Origin: Stenotrophomonas sp. WZN-1
GTDB taxonomy: Bacteria; Pseudomonadota; Gammaproteobacteria; Xanthomonadales; Xanthomonadaceae
Length of the DNA: 64,000 nt
Assembly (NCBI RefSeq): GCF_002192255.1
Contig: NZ_CP021768.1
Location: 1,816,001 to 1,880,000, forward strand
Reading direction: 5' to 3'
Positions 62,847 to 64,000 of this stretch are shown one piece after another (position 1 is the first letter of the stretch; each line of letters begins with the position of its first letter). The translations under genes and the position numbers were made by a program. The notes below the pieces were generated by a model that was given only the letters and a program-made list of their open reading frames with translations, ran no database searches and had not been told where the DNA came from.

Positions 62847-64000
62847 ATGACCGAATCATTTGCCGAACTGTTTGAAGCCAGCCAGGCCAACCTGGCCAAG
62901 CTGAAGCCGGGCGCCATCGTCAGCGGTACCGTTGTTGAAGTCCGCGGCGACGTCGTGGTGATCAACGCTGGCCTGAAGTCCGAAGGCATCGTGCCGATCG
63001 AACAGTTCCGTAACGACGCTGGCGAAATCGACGTCGCCGAAGGCGACATCGTCAAGGTCGCCCTCGACTCGATCGAGAACGGCTTCGGCGAAACCGTCCT
63101 GTCGCGCGAGAAGGCCAAGCGCGCGATGGTGTGGGACGAGCTGGAAGAAGCGTTGGAAAAGAACGAAACCATCACCGGCCGCATCAGCGGCAAGGTCAAG
63201 GGTGGTTTCACCGTGGACATCAAGGATGTCCGCGCCTTCCTGCCGGGTTCCCTGGTCGATGTGCGCCCGGTGCGCGATCCGGCCTACCTGGAAGGCAAGG
63301 AGCTCGAGTTCAAGCTCATCAAGCTGGACCGCAAGCGTAACAACGTCGTGGTCTCGCGCCGCGCTGTCGTCGAAAGCGAGCACTCGGAAGAGCGCGAGCA
63401 GCTGATGGACAAGCTGCAGGAAGGCGCGATCCTGAAGGGTGTCGTCAAGAACCTGACCGATTACGGCGCATTCGTGGACCTGGGCGGTATCGACGGCCTG
63501 CTGCACATCACCGACATGGCGTGGAAGCGCGTGCGTCACCCGTCGGAAGTCGTGAACGTCGGCGACGAGCTGGACGTCCGCGTGCTGAAGTTCGACCGCG
63601 AGCGCAACCGCGTTTCGCTGGGCCTGAAGCAGCTGGGCGAGGATCCGTGGGACAACATCGGCCGTCGTTACCCGGCCAACAGCCGCGTCTTCGGCAAGGT
63701 CTCCAACGTCACCGATTACGGCGCGTTCGTTGAGATCGAGCCGGGCGTCGAAGGCCTGGTGCACGTCTCCGAGATGGATTGGACCAACAAGAACGTCAAC
63801 CCGTCCAAGGTTGTCCAGGTTGGTGATGAAGTCGAAGTGATGGTGCTGGACGTTGATGAAGAGCGTCGCCGTATCTCGCTGGGCATGAAGCAGGTTGCCG
63901 CCAATCCGTGGGAAACCTTCGCTGCCACCCACAAGAAGGGTGACAAGGTGTCGGGCCAGATCAAGTCGATCACCGACTTCGGCATCTTCATCGGCCTGGA
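62847..64000 (+). CDS. rpsA: 30S ribosomal protein S1, N-terminal part (runs off the window)
   Basis: The first 384 codons are present; the gene continues past the window end. It starts [20 protein letters not shown]. Four S1 domains and the beginning of a fifth are visible, with repeated motifs such as [36 protein letters not shown] and [21 protein letters not shown]1 binds mRNA leaders and helps them onto the 30S subunit. Codon bias is strong, as expected for a ribosomal gene. Confidence 0.99.
   Translation, partial: MTESFAELFEASQANLAKLKPGAIVSGTVVEVRGDVVVINAGLKSEGIVPIEQFRNDAGEIDVAEGDIVKVALDSIENGFGETVLSREKAKRAMVWDELEEALEKNETITGRISGKVKGGFTVDIKDVRAFLPGSLVDVRPVRDPAYLEGKELEFKLIKLDRKRNNVVVSRRAVVESEHSEEREQLMDKLQEGAILKGVVKNLTDYGAFVDLGGIDGLLHITDMAWKRVRHPSEVVNVGDELDVRVLKFDRERNRVSLGLKQLGEDPWDNIGRRYPANSRVFGKVSNVTDYGAFVEIEPGVEGLVHVSEMDWTNKNVNPSKVVQVGDEVEVMVLDVDEERRRISLGMKQVAANPWETFAATHKKGDKVSGQIKSITDFGIFIGL

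Overview
The window is a gene-dense, GC-rich (roughly two-thirds G+C by eye) gammaproteobacterial chromosome segment. It most likely comes from the Stenotrophomonas maltophilia complex (Xanthomonadaceae). Three things point there. The gene neighbourhoods are fur/bamE, recN-hrcA-grpE-dnaK-dnaJ, queA-tgt-yajC-secD-secF, a FimX/FilP-like protein and cmk-rpsA. Small GTAG-headed hairpin repeats of the type described as SMAG in S. maltophilia are scattered between genes. There is also an MFP plus two-RND efflux operon. All assignments come from reading the sequence; no database search was run.

Layout. 1-1.1 kb: end of an RnfH-family gene, bamE (minus) and fur (plus). 1.1-3.4 kb: SGNH esterase diverging from a LysR regulator. 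3.4-10.3 kb: recN diverging from the heat-shock operon hrcA-grpE-dnaK-dnaJ, with sigma-32-like promoters before hrcA, grpE and dnaK. 10.3-12.4 kb: AraC regulator diverging from an Fsr-type efflux pump. 13.1-15.1 kb: pdxY overlapping a prephenate dehydrogenase gene. 15.4-19.7 kb (minus): small protein, ABC exporter, YigZ-family protein, and an ECF sigma/anti-sigma-like pair. 19.8-24.9 kb: GAF-GAF-GGDEF-EAL protein, LOG-family protein, class III aminotransferase. 25.1-30.8 kb: queuosine genes queA-tgt followed by yajC-secD-secF. 31.6-35.0 kb: fabV and a degenerate GGDEF/EAL receptor. 35-41.3 kb: flavoprotein, yaeQ, pseudouridine synthase, UPF0178 protein, cold-shock protein, GST-like protein, SelO. 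41.9-48.2 kb: apt, dbpA, YeiH/LysR divergent pair, uup. 48.3-57.1 kb: two small c-type cytochromes, then a periplasmic adaptor and two RND pumps whose genes overlap by ATGA. 57.3-61.5 kb (minus): TraB-family membrane protein, acetyltransferase, aguB, aguA (agmatine to putrescine), BamE-like protein. 61.6-64 kb: zinc-independent L36, cmk and the 5' part of rpsA.

The most unusual content is non-coding. Three long intergenic regions (12.4-13.1, 30.8-31.45 and 41.3-41.8 kb) each hold a 500-690 bp composite element of the same design. Two different long-armed palindromes (called type I and type II here) sit head to head, each with an outward tail hairpin, around a centre of SMAG-like hairpins. A fourth, decayed tail-only copy lies at 46.1-46.3 kb. 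Between copies the stem sequences differ but both sides of each stem change together, while particular loops stay fixed. That argues for maintained structure or palindrome-directed copying. Two downstream genes (pdxY, uup) start 6 nt after a good -10 box directly next to an element, suggesting leaderless transcripts.
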